DNA of 64,000 nt from Oxytricha trifallax (Eukaryota > Ciliophora > Spirotrichea > Sporadotrichida > Oxytrichidae). The stretch's first letter is position 1; each line of letters begins with the position of its first letter. The notes beneath the pieces were generated by a model. The model was not told where the DNA came from. It made no database searches and worked only from the letters and a program-made list of their open reading frames with translations. Positions 22,674 through 35,654 of this stretch are shown one piece after another. Both the position numbers and the translations under genes were made by a program. The stretch is taken from contig ARYC01017644.1 in assembly GCA_000711775.1 (NCBI GenBank), positions 1-64,000 on the forward strand, given 5' to 3'.

Positions 22674-25600
22674 TCATTAAATTTTAAGAATCTATTTCAA
22701 TTCTGTTATTTATTCGAAATTGAAACTATAACACTTTATAAAAGTTATAGCATCTTTAGAATCTAGGTAGTTTGTAATTATTTCATCTTAAAATCTCTGT
22801 TAAGATAAAATTTCTTTTTTATTGTGATCAGGCAACTTTAAAGCTTAATTTTTTTAGTTTATATTTTAAACTATTTAAGATTGATAGTTTTCTGCTCCTA
22901 AAGTTAGATAATATTTGCTTTCATTTTGAGAGTGAATTTTATTATCTATTAATTAGCTCTGTTGACCTGATTATGAAAACAATACTACTTTTTTTGCAAT
23001 TTTTTATACCAAGATACTATCAATTTAATTTTACAAAGTTTATATGTAGTTTTGATAATTTCCTAGACTTATATTTTAGCACTCTATTAATGCGAAATCA
23101 AATCGTTAAAACTTAAATTTCTAAATTTAATCTTTAAATTCTGTTAGCTATACTGTTTCTATATCAATGAACTACTAATCTCTTAAAAAAGTAATTAATT
23201 TGGCTTTAAATTCTTCGCTTTCGTAAAATATCATTATCCTCTCAACTTTATCATTTTTATTAAAAATATGCTTTTTAGGGGATAAATTAACTTTTAACTT
23301 AGGTCTGAAGTTTTCCTGATCAAATCTTTGCAGATTATATAAATTTTGAGTATTATAAAACTGATCTTAGTTGGTATTCGAAATATTTATCATATCTGAA
23401 GTGAAATCTAAATTCATGAACTTCTTGGATGGCTCTAATTCTAAATTTCTGATTTCTAATGTTTGTTACATTCTAGAGCTTTCAAAATCTGAAGACTAGA
23501 ATCTCAAACTTATATCTTCAATTTCATTGAAACTTTGTTAATTGTTCTTAAATAACTATCTTGGTCTGAGCTCTAAACTTACTCGATTTTAATTCTCAAA
23601 ATTATGGTATTCGGGAGATAATTGATTATTGTTCAAATTTTAGAATTTCATTTGAGTGTTATCGAAATCTGAACGAGTAAAGTTGTATTAGTCTTTATAA
23701 TTTTGATGCTTTGATTAAGGAGGGCAAATTTATTCATTGTTTTAATAATACTACAAGTTTTTCCCACATAAATCCAAGTGAGCATTTTTAAATAAAATAT
23801 TAATAAGATATGATGATATTATACATTCTTTTTGTATAATAAATGTATATTAACAACTATAATTAAAATTATAAAGCACTTTATGTATCTAACAAATCAA
23901 TCGAAATTATAGTAAAATCCTTGGTTACATCTGAAAAATAAGTTGATTAAATTCCAATTTCTAGTAACATGTTTCTTAGAACATATAGCTTATTCTAATT
24001 ATTCTCTTTTTATAATAAATTAGCTCCTATTATTTCAAATCCTTCCATATTTTGTTTTTAATTTTCCTTAAATTTAGAGTATTATAAATAGTCTTAAAAC
24101 AGGTGTTTTGAAAAAATAATATCAAATTTTTCATTTTATTTTTGTGAAGAGTAATAAACTACTGTAAGATGATATTACTTTTACCTATCTTTTTTAAAGT
24201 TTTAAATCAAAATCTCAAAAATTAAGTTCAAAATGTTCTTAAAGCCATCAATTTTAAGTTGATAAAATTGATGTTTTAAATCATTAACATTTTCTTAATT
24301 TTAATCTAGAATATGAAATTATTCAATATCAATTCCATTTTAAAGTAACGCAGTCAATCCTATATCTTATAAAAGGAAATTTAATTCATTCTTTGTTATT
24401 AAAGTTAATTAACTATTTTAGGCGCACTTATTTTAAAGTAAGATAAAATTTTAAAGATAAATTAGACGTTGCAATTTTCCTTATAAATTACATCCTGTTT
24501 GCTCGTCTATCTAGTTTTCTTAATTAAAATTGATATTCTTTATATTCTTATTTATTAGTTAACTAATAAAATTTGACTTCATTCTCTCTAAATCGATACT
24601 TTTGAATTTAATCATAAGTAAAGAATTTTCATTATCATTATTAACATTATTGCTAAAATTTTCAGCTTTAGATTTATTTTGGGACTTAGTTTAGCTAATA
24701 AGATATTTTTGTAAATTTTTATTTCTCAGATTTTCAAATTCTAAATGATAATGTTATAAGAGTAATTAATATCTAATTTGAATACAAGTATTTTTCTTTT
24801 TAAAAAAATATAAAATTATATTAATTCATCCCCCTATGATGTTAAGGCAAATTTACTGTTTATGGATTTAACGCAATTATCTCTATCACTGGATTAATAA
24901 TTTGCTTATTTTTTCTTGATAAATCCTTGAGAGTAAGTTATGATCCTTAATTATTATATTAAGTGTTTATTTTGTTAGCAATTTTTATTGCTTGTATAAG
25001 TGAAATTTTCTGAAATATCCTGTAATTACCAAGGATTAAATTTACATAAAGATCTTTCATTAAATCATTTGATTTACTATTTTTATTTTTTGATGTCTAT
25101 TATTACTTATCATCCACAAAGCTTTCAAATTAGATATTTTAATGAAAAATCTATTAAATTGTGGTATCTGTCAGAATAAAAGGCTCGTTTATTAAAGAAT
25201 TCATTACTTTCAAATTTAATGGTAGATTAGAGTGATTTTGTTTTTTCATAAATTTTACTCGAACATAGTTCTTTAATGAGTTTAAAGAGTTTTGATATGT
25301 CATTATGCTGTAAAAGCTTATGTTAAACTGAAAGAATGAAATTTTAAAAGATAATATACTGATTTTTATTTAAAGTTTAAGTATTATGTAGCATATTAAT
25401 ATAGATTCATAGTAGTATAAATTCTCACAAGCTTTAATCACGCTTGGAATATTAAAAGCTGAGAAAGTAAATAAATTCATCATAAAACTGCCTTAAATTT
25501 GCAAAGAAACAAACCAACTCCAAATTAGAGCGAATGAATAAGCTATTGTATAATTTAATTGTACATTTCCTTGATTGTCTTCAAATAAAATGATTACGTG

Positions 25601-26023
25601 AGTAAAAGCGATACCAATAGGAGTTGTCAAATATAGTAATATAAGGCCAACAATTTGAGCATTCCTTTTTTTACTCAAATTCTTATTGTGATTAAATAGA
25701 TATCCTGCAAAAGCGAAAATAGATAGAGAAAATATTAATATCCATTATACCACAGATTTGCCAATGGTATATCTCTTCTCTTTTTCATAATTTTGTGATT
25801 CTTAAGAAATGTTATGGCATACAATGATATCACCCAAAATGTCATTAATCAGTTGAATTAAAATTAATAGTAAGAGCTGAAAAATTACCACATGTCAGCT
25901 TCGATTAAACTAGTACAGTTAATGCTCAAAATTTTCATTTAGATTCTAAAAATGCAAAGTTATTAGTGAAAATTATGGCATCAAGTTTTCATTTTGAGAT
26001 GGCGTATTGATTTTATATTTCAT
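22674..26023 (-). CDS. Multi-pass membrane protein with long Asn/Gln-rich cytoplasmic tail, family unknown
   Basis: The start is uncertain; ATG 26023 (MKYKINTPSQNENLMP) is one candidate. Between 25860 and 25360 the reading has at least four hydrophobic segments: VVIFQLLLLILIQLIND, SVVQWILIFSLSIFAFAGYL, VGLILLYLTTPIGIAFTHVI and YSFALIWSWFVSLQI. An uninterrupted frame then runs on through MTYQNSLNSLKNYVRVKFMK (25303) into a long polar tail rich in Asn, Gln and Lys. The tail includes LQKYLISQTKSQNKSKAENF and ICPPQSKHQNYKDQ and closes at TGA 22674-22676. A frame shift at about 24730 and an AT-rich gap at about 23780-23890 are likely intron or IES positions. It could be a receptor or channel; no diagnostic motif was seen. 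It lies between the two inverted branching-enzyme blocks. Confidence 0.55.
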
Positions 26024-26350
26024 TTCTAAACTAAATTAATTTTAACGAATTAGAATTAAATTTAATTCAATATTTATTATATAATGATGCCCCTTTTTAT
26101 ACTATATCAAACTAATCACAAATAAATTTTGACTATTAAGAAATCAGCTTTTAATCTGATGAGTTAATGAATAAAAATTAAGAATAGTTTGATGTAGCTC
26201 TAAATTATACTGACAATTAAAAGTAGTTGTTAACGTTAAATTTTTATCATCAGTTAAATTTAAGTTATAAAGCTTGTGAGTATTCTTCTTGTCCCTATAC
26301 ATCAACGCAGAGAGATGATAACTGGATCTAAAAATCAAAACCAGAAAGCT

Positions 26351-28605
26351 ATGTCCAATAAAAGCAACATCATTAATTCATCATCAACCTAGCAAACAGG
26401 CTTAAATATATTAAACTAGGCAAACAATTTGACAAATTTTAAATTCATTTTTAAGCCTAATCTAGCAGCAGCAGTGGTTATCAAAACATGAATCTTGGAT
26501 TTGGGCTGTAGATGGCATAATAATTCAGTAGTTAAATGAGTAGTTATGGAAGCAATTAACAATAAATGGCAAATACTTAAAACAATAGAGTTGGCAGTGT
26601 CTGGTCTTCTACTAATCAGGGAGACTCAATGCTCAATGATTGGCTTTTTACTAACACTACTAGAGAAGATTAATGATAATTTTTTCACTTTTATAAGCTG
26701 TTTATCAACCTTAGCAATAAAACAGAGGATAGCCAATCAATTTCTAGTAAAATAACTAGTATTAACACAAACCCAGACGCTCATTTTTCTAATCTAAGCA
26801 TGACAAATCTCAAAATTTTACATCATAACTTAGCTCAACAAGCTTTACTATCCCAGCAGTACAAGGTAATTAACAATTGGATATGTACTCACAAAACATG
26901 TACAACGCAGCTAACTATTAAATTTTAAGTCCCCTTGATAACTTCTCACAAATTGAAAACATTCAGAGCTATCAAGACAGTAAAAGAGAGGCATTCACAA
27001 ATTAGCAAGTTAATTAAGCATCCATTTTTGTTCCTTCAACTAACATCAAGAAAACTAGTTTTGTAAATTCTACTCAATCTCACAAGCAGAGCAATCAATT
27101 CTAGCCTCAATCATAAGCATAAAAATTCTAAGCTGGATCAATCACAAATTAAAAAGAAAATCAAAGTAATTTGATTAAGGAAAGCATGCAATAGAATCAT
27201 AATGTATCTTATGAGATATCACATCACTAATATCAAGGACTCACAATGCAAAATTAGAAAAATAACTATAATACTTACCCTAACTACAGCAACAGCTCTT
27301 CAACTTAAAAATATGTTTTCTCTGCAAAACCCAAAGTAACCACTCAAACTTTAAACACAGTTAAGGACGTTCACAGTGATACAATTTCACATTAAAATTT
27401 TGTTTTTGCTAATTAATTGTATCAACATTCAATCATCAAAATTAGCAGTTTAATTTGTCACTAATCAGTAAACTTCAATTTAATAAACCTTTAATCCTGT
27501 AACGAATACTTCAGAATCCTTAAACGCACCATCAACAATTTAAATGTTTTAAGTCAATTATAAGCTAAAATCTTAAAAAGTTTTCAGAGGTTTTTGGAAT
27601 ATAATGTAGTTATTATTATTATCAACTTAAGCTGCTATCAACCCTAATGCAAGAAAGAAATATGAAACATGCAAGAACTTCAAAGAGAAGGGATTTTGTA
27701 AGTATGGTGATAAGTGCCTATTTGCACATGGAGAGCATGAATTGAGCAGAAGATAGCCAATCGTTATTCAAACTCAAGAAGCAAAAGTTGAGGAAGAAAT
27801 CAAGATTGAATCTAAGTCTGAAACCTTACCTGTTGAAATTCCAAAAATAGAGATTTTTTTAGAGTAAGTGAAATCGTAAATCATTGAAGAAGTGAAAGAA
27901 GTCCCTCAATCTCCTATTAAAAGAGTTCAGGAAATGTTACCAATTTTGAAAACTCCATCCACCAAGAAAACCAGCAAGAAGTAAAGCAAAGTTCTTCCAT
28001 TTTATATCTATGACTTGCTCGGAGTAAGTGGCTAAAAATCTAACAGCAAAAAGCAAACATAAAATTTGAGAAAAAGGCTTCAAATTTTTGAAGAAATCAC
28101 TATTAAAGGATCAACCTAAAAGAAGAAGGTGTGCGATCCTATGTTCATTACTGAATCAACTGAGGGGGATGATGACTGTGGAGGAGACTTCTCAGAGAAT
28201 TGGAGAAATATGTGTCAAGAAGATGACTCAGAAAATAAGTTCTCTCCAGCTAAGAAGCTAGATATCGAGAATGAGGATATATCTATAAACCTGAATAGCA
28301 TTTTTACAAGCTGTCTTTCAAAAACTACTCTTCTATCCAATGATGATGAAATTAAAACGTAGCAAATTTAAAACCACAAGCAAGACAAGAATTATAACTA
28401 AAACTAAATGGATGAGAATTGTAATGAATTCTCAATCTTTTCCTTCGATTTCATATAAGAGTCTTATGGAGACAACTTTGATAAGCTTTCATAATTGAAA
28501 ATACAAAATCACGCTAAATATGAAGGCATTGCCCTATTTTCAGAGACTCTATATGGTCGAAACAATCACGATATCTGGGCTCAAGTTGACCAAATCAACA
28601 ATTGA
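26351..28605 (+). CDS. CCCH zinc-finger protein, Gln/Asn-rich
   Basis: ATG 26351 gives [21 protein letters not shown] long low-complexity Gln/Asn/Ser region follows, for example MAQQFSSQMSSYGSNQQQMA. One CCCH finger sits near 27665-27735: [20 protein letters not shown], with exact C-x8-C-x5-C-x3-H spacing as in tristetraprolin-type RNA-binding proteins. The acidic C-terminal half ends WAQVDQINN at TGA 28603-28605. CCCH fingers usually bind AU-rich RNA; a role in RNA control is an inference. An in-frame TGA near 26675 and frame changes near 26470 and 26870 imply short introns or IESs. It is divergent from the membrane-protein gene. Confidence 0.72.
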
Positions 28606-28816
28606 TTGTCAACACTTTATTTATTAAAACTATAATGAGCCATTTGATATGCGTGAACTTTAAAAATGTTGCATTTTATACGAGTAACTACTATAAATCG
28701 TATAATTTTACTATGCAGCTACTTTACTTTTCATACCTATTCTACTTTATTTATTTATTCTGAAACTTAAAACTTTGTTAAATCTTAGTATATTTTCTCA
28801 TGAAGCCAAATTCTAA
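28606..28816. other. Short AT-rich spacer before the second branching-enzyme block
   Basis: No coding signal. It ends exactly at the pointer that opens the next branching-enzyme segment. Confidence 0.5.
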
Positions 28817-30384
28817 CTTATGTAATCTAGAATTAAAGACCTAAGAAGCCTGAAACTTTGAGAATCTATGAAGCTCATGTTGGAATGGTAATAATATAAA
28901 TGTCTCATAAATTATTTAGAGTTCGATTGAAGGCAAAGTGAATACTTATAGAGAGTTCGCCGACTTTGTCTTACCAAGGATAAAGGATTGTGGCTACAAT
29001 TGTATATAACTAATGGCAATTTAAGAACATTCATATTATGCATCTTTTGGATACCATGTAACAAACTTCTTCTCAATCTCTTCAAGATCTGGCACACCAG
29101 ACGATGTCAAATATTTGATCGATAAAGCTCATGGTTGCGGTATCATGGTGATCATGGATTGCATTCACTCTCATGCATCTTCAAATGTTTTAGATGGCAT
29201 CAGTTAGTTCGATGGTACGGATCATCTTTACAGCCATTCAGGAGCAAGAGGAAAACACACATAGTGGGATTCGATGTTATTTGATTACTCAAAGTATGAA
29301 GTCCTGAGATTCTTGCTCTCAAATATCTATATAGTTAAAAAAATTTAAGTTAATATCACTTTTTACATGGAAGAATACTAATTCGATGGCTTCAGATTTG
29401 ATGCAGTTACTTCAATTCTATACCATCATCACGGAATTGGAGTAGGATTTTCAGGTGACTATAAAGAATATTTTGGTACTCATTGCGATATGGATGGAAT
29501 AGTATACTTAATGCTTGCAAATGATTTAGCTCATTCCATTTTTCCAGATGCAATCATATTTAATATAAAATTTATTTTATCACAGTTGCTGAGGATGTCA
29601 GTGGTATGCCTACTCTTTGCAGATAAGTCGATGAAGGCGGTTTAGGATTCGACTATAGACTAAGCATGTTTATTCCTGATATGGTAAGCTTATATCGATT
29701 TTAATAAGTTATATAGTGGATTAAAATGATGAAAGACTAAATGGATGAAGAATTTAATCCTAAAAAATTATTGGTAATTATAAAAATTTTATTTAAATAT
29801 ATATAAATTTATAGAACTGCTAATTATAAATTAATTTTTATTATAAACTAACTTATAGTTTTTGAATAAAGTTTAATCCATAATTTATATTTAAAATCAA
29901 ATTTAAATACTAAAATATTAATTAGTAAATCAATAAATTTCATAAATGATTAAGTTTTTTAAAAATAAGTAATTAAAGAATTATAGTTTTTAATGGAGTA
30001 TGGGACATATAGCTCACAGTTTAACAAACAGAAGATGGAAGGAAAAATGTGTAGCATATGCTGAGTCTCACGATCAAGCTATAGTAGGTGATAAGACTTT
30101 AGCACAATGGCTTTTTGATTCTGAAATCTACACTGGTATGGCCATAAACTAGCAACCTACAGTTCGTATTGATAGAGGTATGGCTCTGCATAAAATGATT
30201 AGACTATTGACTTGTGGTCTTGGAGGAGAGGCTTATCTTAACTTTATGGGCAACGAATTCGGACATCCAGAGTGGATAGATTTCCCAAGAGAGGGCAACG
30301 GCTTCAGCTATCACTACTCAAGAAGACAGTGGAACTTAAGTGAAAACCAAAATTTGAGATATTTCTAACTCAAAAACTTTGATA
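28817..30384 (+). CDS. GBE: 1,4-alpha-glucan branching enzyme, central catalytic segment
   Basis: Opens with pointer CTTATGTAATCTA (28817-28829), reading [20 protein letters not shown] and then AHVGM. The GH13 landmarks follow in order: [20 protein letters not shown] (region I), [23 protein letters not shown] (region II, nucleophile Asp), [20 protein letters not shown] (region III, acid Glu) and [14 protein letters not shown] (region IV, His-Asp). [20 protein letters not shown] comes next. Introns are seen at about 28887-28918 and 29682-29714. A 26-bp IES between ATCA pointers lies at 29553-29582, and a larger AT-rich IES at about 29770-29995. All GH13 catalytic residues are present. The block ends at pointer AAAAACTTTGATA (30372-30384). 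Confidence 0.95.
29553..29582. other. Short IES with ATCA pointer
   Basis: ATCA at 29553-29556 and 29579-29582 flanks a 22-bp AT-only spacer. Removing one copy plus the spacer gives GCAATCACAGTTGCTGAG, which restores the conserved [11 protein letters not shown] reading of the branching enzyme. Confidence 0.85.
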
Positions 30385-30427
30385 TAGTAAGGAAGATTAA
30401 ATTTAGTAGAGATATTAGGTTAAATTA

Positions 30428-32527
30428 TCAAAAATGAATTTGTTGGGATTAGTAAAGTGGATTTACATTTTTATTTTTAAAAATAGTAAATTTGCTGTTC
30501 TTTCTCTATTACTAAAAATTGCTGATTGCAATAAGCTCTTCAATTTGTTTGATTTATTATTTTGATCTTTCAATTAACTGTCTTGGTCTTTCATGGTAAG
30601 TAGCATCTATAATAAGATTTGGTCCTCTGTATACATTAGCAAGAAGGCTATTCTATTTTAGATCTCTTGCAAAATCGATACTTTTACCAATTATTTTAGG
30701 AGCATTACTCTTGCTTTTTCCGATCTTATTTTTAAAAGGTTTTAAGCTTAATGAAACAGCTCTTTCTTTGTTATTTATTGTTGTAAACATATCATTGTTT
30801 TCTTCGGTTGTTAACAAATCTTTCATTTCGATTTACTTAGCTCTAGAGCTTATCAAATTAGCTTTAACATCAAGATTAAGAGCAGGGTGCAGTCTATTTG
30901 TTGATTAATGAGTCTCAGCTTGCTTCGAGTTAATAAAGTACTTTTGGCTATTTATTTTATCTGGAGTAATTTCATCATCTGTAACTTGCCCTAGAAATTA
31001 GCTGTCGTCTATATTTTTCTTCTCTGCTCTCTGAAACGTGCGTTTTGCCCCTTCTTCATCATCACCGTTATTACTCATCAAGCTTTTTATGTCTTAAGAT
31101 CTTAGAAGTAAACCACTGTTTACTTTATTCAAGTTACTATTAAGATTCATATGTAGAATAGTTTTATCTGATTTTTCTATTAAGAACTCCTCGTCACTTT
31201 CTTCTACCTCGTCTGAATGATTAGACTCAGAATCTCGTTCGTTAACTTGCATATCTTCTGTTACATCTAATCCAGAATAATTATCATTTTGCTGATTAGC
31301 TGGTTAATTGATATCTTTCTAGTTTTTTTATTTATCAACTGATTAGTTTCTGTTTCCAATTCTTGACTTAATATGCCTGTTATTTGTTGAAATTGAGAAA
31401 TTGTCAAGAAATTCATTTAAAAAATATGAGGTTTATAAAAATTCACTTAGAGGTGCAATGAAATCTCCAATTACATCCAAGTTATTATGATCCATATTTT
31501 CAGGCAAAAGCAAGAAACTTGGACCTCCACAAGTATCACAAAGTTATTATGAATGGTGATAACTGACTAAGCTATCTCTAATACCATGAAGTATAAAGGT
31601 TGGACATACTACTTTTGCAATGGCTTCGATGTTTCTAAACCTCTCAGCAATTAAATGCTAGGCTATGCTACCAAACATCAAATCCTTTACAATACCTCTG
31701 ATTGAGGTGTGAGGGGAAATTAGAACTAAACAAGCAGGCTTGTAATGAGAAGCCAAGTAGCAAGCAGGCCCACTACCAATTGAACGACCACAAACAATTA
31801 TGTCTTATTCTTTCCAATAGAGTTGCTTCAAAATGAAGTTATACACTACATCAGCATCTTGAATAATTTTCTCTGCGTTTGAATTATCGCCCTCATAAAC
31901 TCCATAACCTGGATATTCTACAGCTATAACATGCATTCTAAGGTATATAAATTTAACAATGAAATTTACGATTTTTTTCACTAATGTATAGAACTAAGTT
32001 ATATATTGACATAAGTCAAAAACTTTAAAGCTTTCCCTAAGTCTTCAGCATTTGCATGAAAGTACAAGAATATTTTCGAAGCCCCTCTTGGATATTTCAT
32101 AACTATACAAGGTATAAAATCACCAGGTTTTTTTTTAGCAACCACTTTATAGTCTATATTGCTTGGATTATTAAACTTTTCCAAGAAATTTTAAATGTTG
32201 TTTGCATGTTAAGATTCCATTAAATTTGAATAGAGATTTACACTAGCTTCTTTCAAAGTCATTCGACCTGCTGCACTTTGGAATCTTGAGTGATCCTTTT
32301 TAGTTGAATGGGGGTATAAATTCATACTCTAATACATTTTATTATTAAATTTACTTGATGGCTAACGCCCTGTACTAAGGCCATATCTCTCTCTATCATA
32401 TTGAAAATTATATTGCAAGGATTGATAAAAGCAATAAGACTTTATTTTCTATATATAAAATAATAAAATTTTCAAAAAAAGTTAAACTCATATTGAATCT
32501 CAAGACCTTCTTATTTCTTTAATCCAT
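30428..32527 (-). CDS. Alpha/beta hydrolase (ABHD17-like serine hydrolase) with acidic/Ser-rich C-terminal tail
   Basis: The proposed start ATG 32527 (MDQRNKK) is followed by an intron at about 32440-32505. The hydrolase core reads IFLYFHANAEDLGKALKFL (HANAED oxyanion region), intron at about 31935-32005, VIAVEYPGYGVYEGDNSNAE, then VCGRSIGSGPACYLASHYKP with the G-R-S-I-G nucleophile elbow. LVLISPHTSIRG, PTFILHGIRDSLVSYHHSQQ (catalytic Asp) and PENMDHNNLDV (catalytic His) follow. This matches the ABHD17/Bem46-type family, several of which depalmitoylate proteins. A 300-residue acidic Ser/Asn/Lys-rich tail follows, ending at TGA 30428-30430; such a tail is absent from the metazoan enzymes. The gene sits wholly within the gap between branching-enzyme segments. 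Confidence 0.82.
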
Positions 32528-34625
32528 GTTTATTATTATCATAGTTCTGATCCTCTATAATTTCATCACTCTCCTTCTCTTATATTCTATACTAACTCTA
32601 ACTCTTGATATTTTCATATAAACTGAAATCTTGAACAATTTTCTACTATTATTAACCCAGCTCACCATTAATTTTGAAGCCTTATTTTTAGGAGTTAAAT
32701 CTTGTAGAAGAGGGGTAGAGTTTATCTATGTATGATTACGGGGATTAATCAATTTTCTGGGAGGAGAAGTGAGATGGAGGGCAGAAATCCAAATTTTAAA
32801 ATTACCCGCTTATTCTACGACTTGTGAACCCCTCCTCATCGAGACCGTTTAACGATACACTATCTCGTAATTTGTTTGACACTATATAAATAAATTTTGG
32901 AATTTATTTTAAAACACTTAAGGCATTTAGTAAAGATTTTAAATTTCAAAAAAATAATGCTACTACAATTTAAATTTTAAGATTATGTTTTCTTTGACAT
33001 CTTTTGGATTATTTTACCTCTCATAGATGGTGCTCCATTTTTAGGTTAGAAGGTATATGGCTAAGAAGCACGCATTCATAAATATATTAAAATTATTTTT
33101 AATATTGGTCATTTGTTATAGTTCATAATCAAACTACAATGAAAACATTAAATTATTTGATTGGGTTAACATACCCACTTGTTTAAGACAAAGCCATTGG
33201 ACTTAAATTATGGAACTATTAAGTATTTATTAATGAGTTATTTTCCTTCATTGCTTATTATTTCAACCCAAATCCAAAGTTTTGAGATTCATTTAAAAAT
33301 TTACTTACTATAATATAAATAAATTTTTAATTATTCTTTAAGAAATATAATGTAAGTTAATATAGATTAACCTAATACAAAATGTGCATTTGTAGTGGTA
33401 TTAGTACTTCCCTTACTTTAGTGAAAGGTCTTTTGAGTAAATTATAGTGAAGGTTATTGCAAAGTTTAACGAAGCGTGTTGAATTAATATGGATCTTGAC
33501 TTAATTACAAGTCTTTCCTTTTTAATTGCATTTTATTATGATTATAATACAATTAAATTAACACTAATTTTTAGAACAATGATTTGCAATAAAATACAAA
33601 ATAATACCTTCTTGGAGAGAAATTGTCAAATTATTGAGATTTAAAGTTTAAATGCTGGGGTGCTATTGCAGTGCTCCTAAAATTAACGTTTTTCTTTGGG
33701 GAATAAGTCTAATCGTTTATATCACTATTTTTTATGTTTTTAACGTTTAATCCTTGAGATTACTATTAAAATAAATAATGAAAGATGATATTAAAGGATC
33801 TACTATATTAATATTTAATAGATTACCTATTATTTATAATTACTACTGGAAAGAGAAATGATTTCCTGTCTAATTATAACGATTCTAACTTAAATTCATT
33901 ATTAAAAGATATATTTTTAGGGTTAAAGACAATACTACTAATAATTTGACATTTTATATTGGAATTATACATATAATAACTTAGTGAGTTCAATATCTCC
34001 ATTTAATCCAATTGCCACTCTTTGTTTGCTTTGGCATTTTGCATTTGAAATTTGGGTATAAATATCAATTTGTCTCCCATCGATTCAAAGGTGTAGGAAG
34101 AGGTTGGTCTGGGAAACACAACTCTGTTTAATTCCATTTTATCAGTAAATAAATTTGTATTTAATTTGAATAATAATTGTAATAAAAAGGACGTAAATTA
34201 AGTTTGTAATTTTTTACTTTTTATTGTTTAATAGTAAATGGAAATATATTCTTGAATAAATTAACTGTTTTATAAATCAACTAATGCAAAGTTAAAACTG
34301 GATTGAGTGTAAAAATATTGTTTTAAAAATTAGTGATGACCCGAATTTAGAATTAATTCATATTTTTAAAAAAATTAATTTAGGAGCTTTTAATGTTTTA
34401 TTAAATTAATTTTTTTAGCCATAAAAAAGAAGAATACACCTAGTAAAATGAATTCCTATTTTAAGATAATATATATATATATTAAAATTAAAAAAAAACA
34501 AGGTATTTAGGAAATTTGTCAATATATTTTCTTTATTATGATAAAATTAAGAAATAAAAATATTGCTAAAATTAAAGGCATAACTAAAGAATTATAAACA
34601 ATTTATTAATTTTCTAAAACTTGAA
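32528..34625. other. 2.1-kb AT-rich non-coding stretch
   Basis: No frame with protein-like composition longer than a few dozen codons. A slightly more GC-rich patch at about 32690-32880 has no recognisable RNA fold or motif. It probably holds flanking and germline-limited DNA between two nanochromosome precursors. Confidence 0.5.
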
Positions 34626-35654
34626 ATGTCATAATAAACTAAGCAATCATCAAGTAGCTCTTAAGATAAAAAGCTTCGTGCCACTAAAGAGACAGTAACA
34701 GTTTAAAAAGTAATAGATAGAGAGATTTAAAGATATTAACGAAGAGGAAAAACAGGAATCATTTTGGCTTTTATACAAATAGCATTTTTACTCTGGATAG
34801 TACCACAAATGGGATAAATCTTCTGGCCAAAGCTTTTGGACCTGATGAAAATCTATAATTTAGAAAAATGGCAAATATCTTTTATTAATTCGTTTGGATG
34901 GAGTGCAATCTCATACTTTCTCTATAACTTCATATTCTGGATAATTTACCACTTAGAACTACCCTTCTTCGAGTAGTTTAAGATTTATGATGGAGACTGG
35001 CCTTGGAAAGAAGATCCTCAAGCTTGGAGAGAATTACTGATTAAAAGTTTCAAATTAGTTGGATTTAATAACTTCGTTGTTATACCAGTGGCTCTATACA
35101 TAATCACTTTGAAGGACAATTACTAGATAAAGTACTCCTTTGAAATTGAGGATTTGCCAAATAGTTTTACACTGGCTTGGCAAATGTTTTTCTGTATGAT
35201 AGTACAAGACTTCTTTTTCTTTCTAAGTCATTGGTTCTTGCATAAACCCTATTTCTACAAAAGAATACATAAGATTCATCACCAGTACAACTAAACAGTG
35301 GGTTTCAGTGCAGAATATGCTCATCCCTTTGAATTCTTATTTGGAAATGTAGTCCCATTTATCATTCCATGCTTGATTCTAGGCTCTAGATTACACTACT
35401 TCACTTATTTTATCTGGGGATCGTTCAGGATTGCAAACACAGTATATGTTCATTCAGGCTATGACTTCCCTTGGGTTCCTAATGACATATGCATTTTCTA
35501 TGGTAACTCAACATATCACGATTATCATCACAGTCATAATGTTGGGAACTTTGGAGGTATGATCACTCTATGGGATACTATTATAGGAACAAATGGTTCA
35601 TTTTTCAAGTATATTGAGGAGAAAGATAGATAAAAGAAACAAAAAGGATAATGA
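34626..35654 (+). CDS. Fatty acid hydroxylase / sterol desaturase family membrane enzyme
   Basis: One uninterrupted 342-codon frame from ATG 34626 to TGA 35652-35654 with many TAA/TAG Gln codons. It begins MSQQTKQSSSSSQDKKLRAT. Membrane segments include IILAFIQIAFLLWIVPQMG and AISYFLYNFIFWIIYHLELP. The family's di-iron histidine boxes are all present: SHWFLHKP (HxxxH), HKIHHQYN (HxxHH) and YHDYHHSHN (HxxHH). The closest match by motif is the C4-methylsterol oxidase/sterol desaturase group, ER membrane enzymes that oxidise sterols or fatty acids using iron and O2. No IES or intron is apparent, so this is a single-segment gene. It lies inside the gap between branching-enzyme blocks two and three. 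Confidence 0.92.

Noticed and set aside
32690..32880. Slightly GC-richer patch as a structured RNA gene
   Set aside because: No cloverleaf, snRNA-like motif or clear stem could be identified.
34626..35654. Reading the desaturase as a short gene starting at 35298 with standard stops
   Set aside because: TAA and TAG encode Gln here; the upstream frame contains the first two histidine boxes and membrane helices of the same enzyme.
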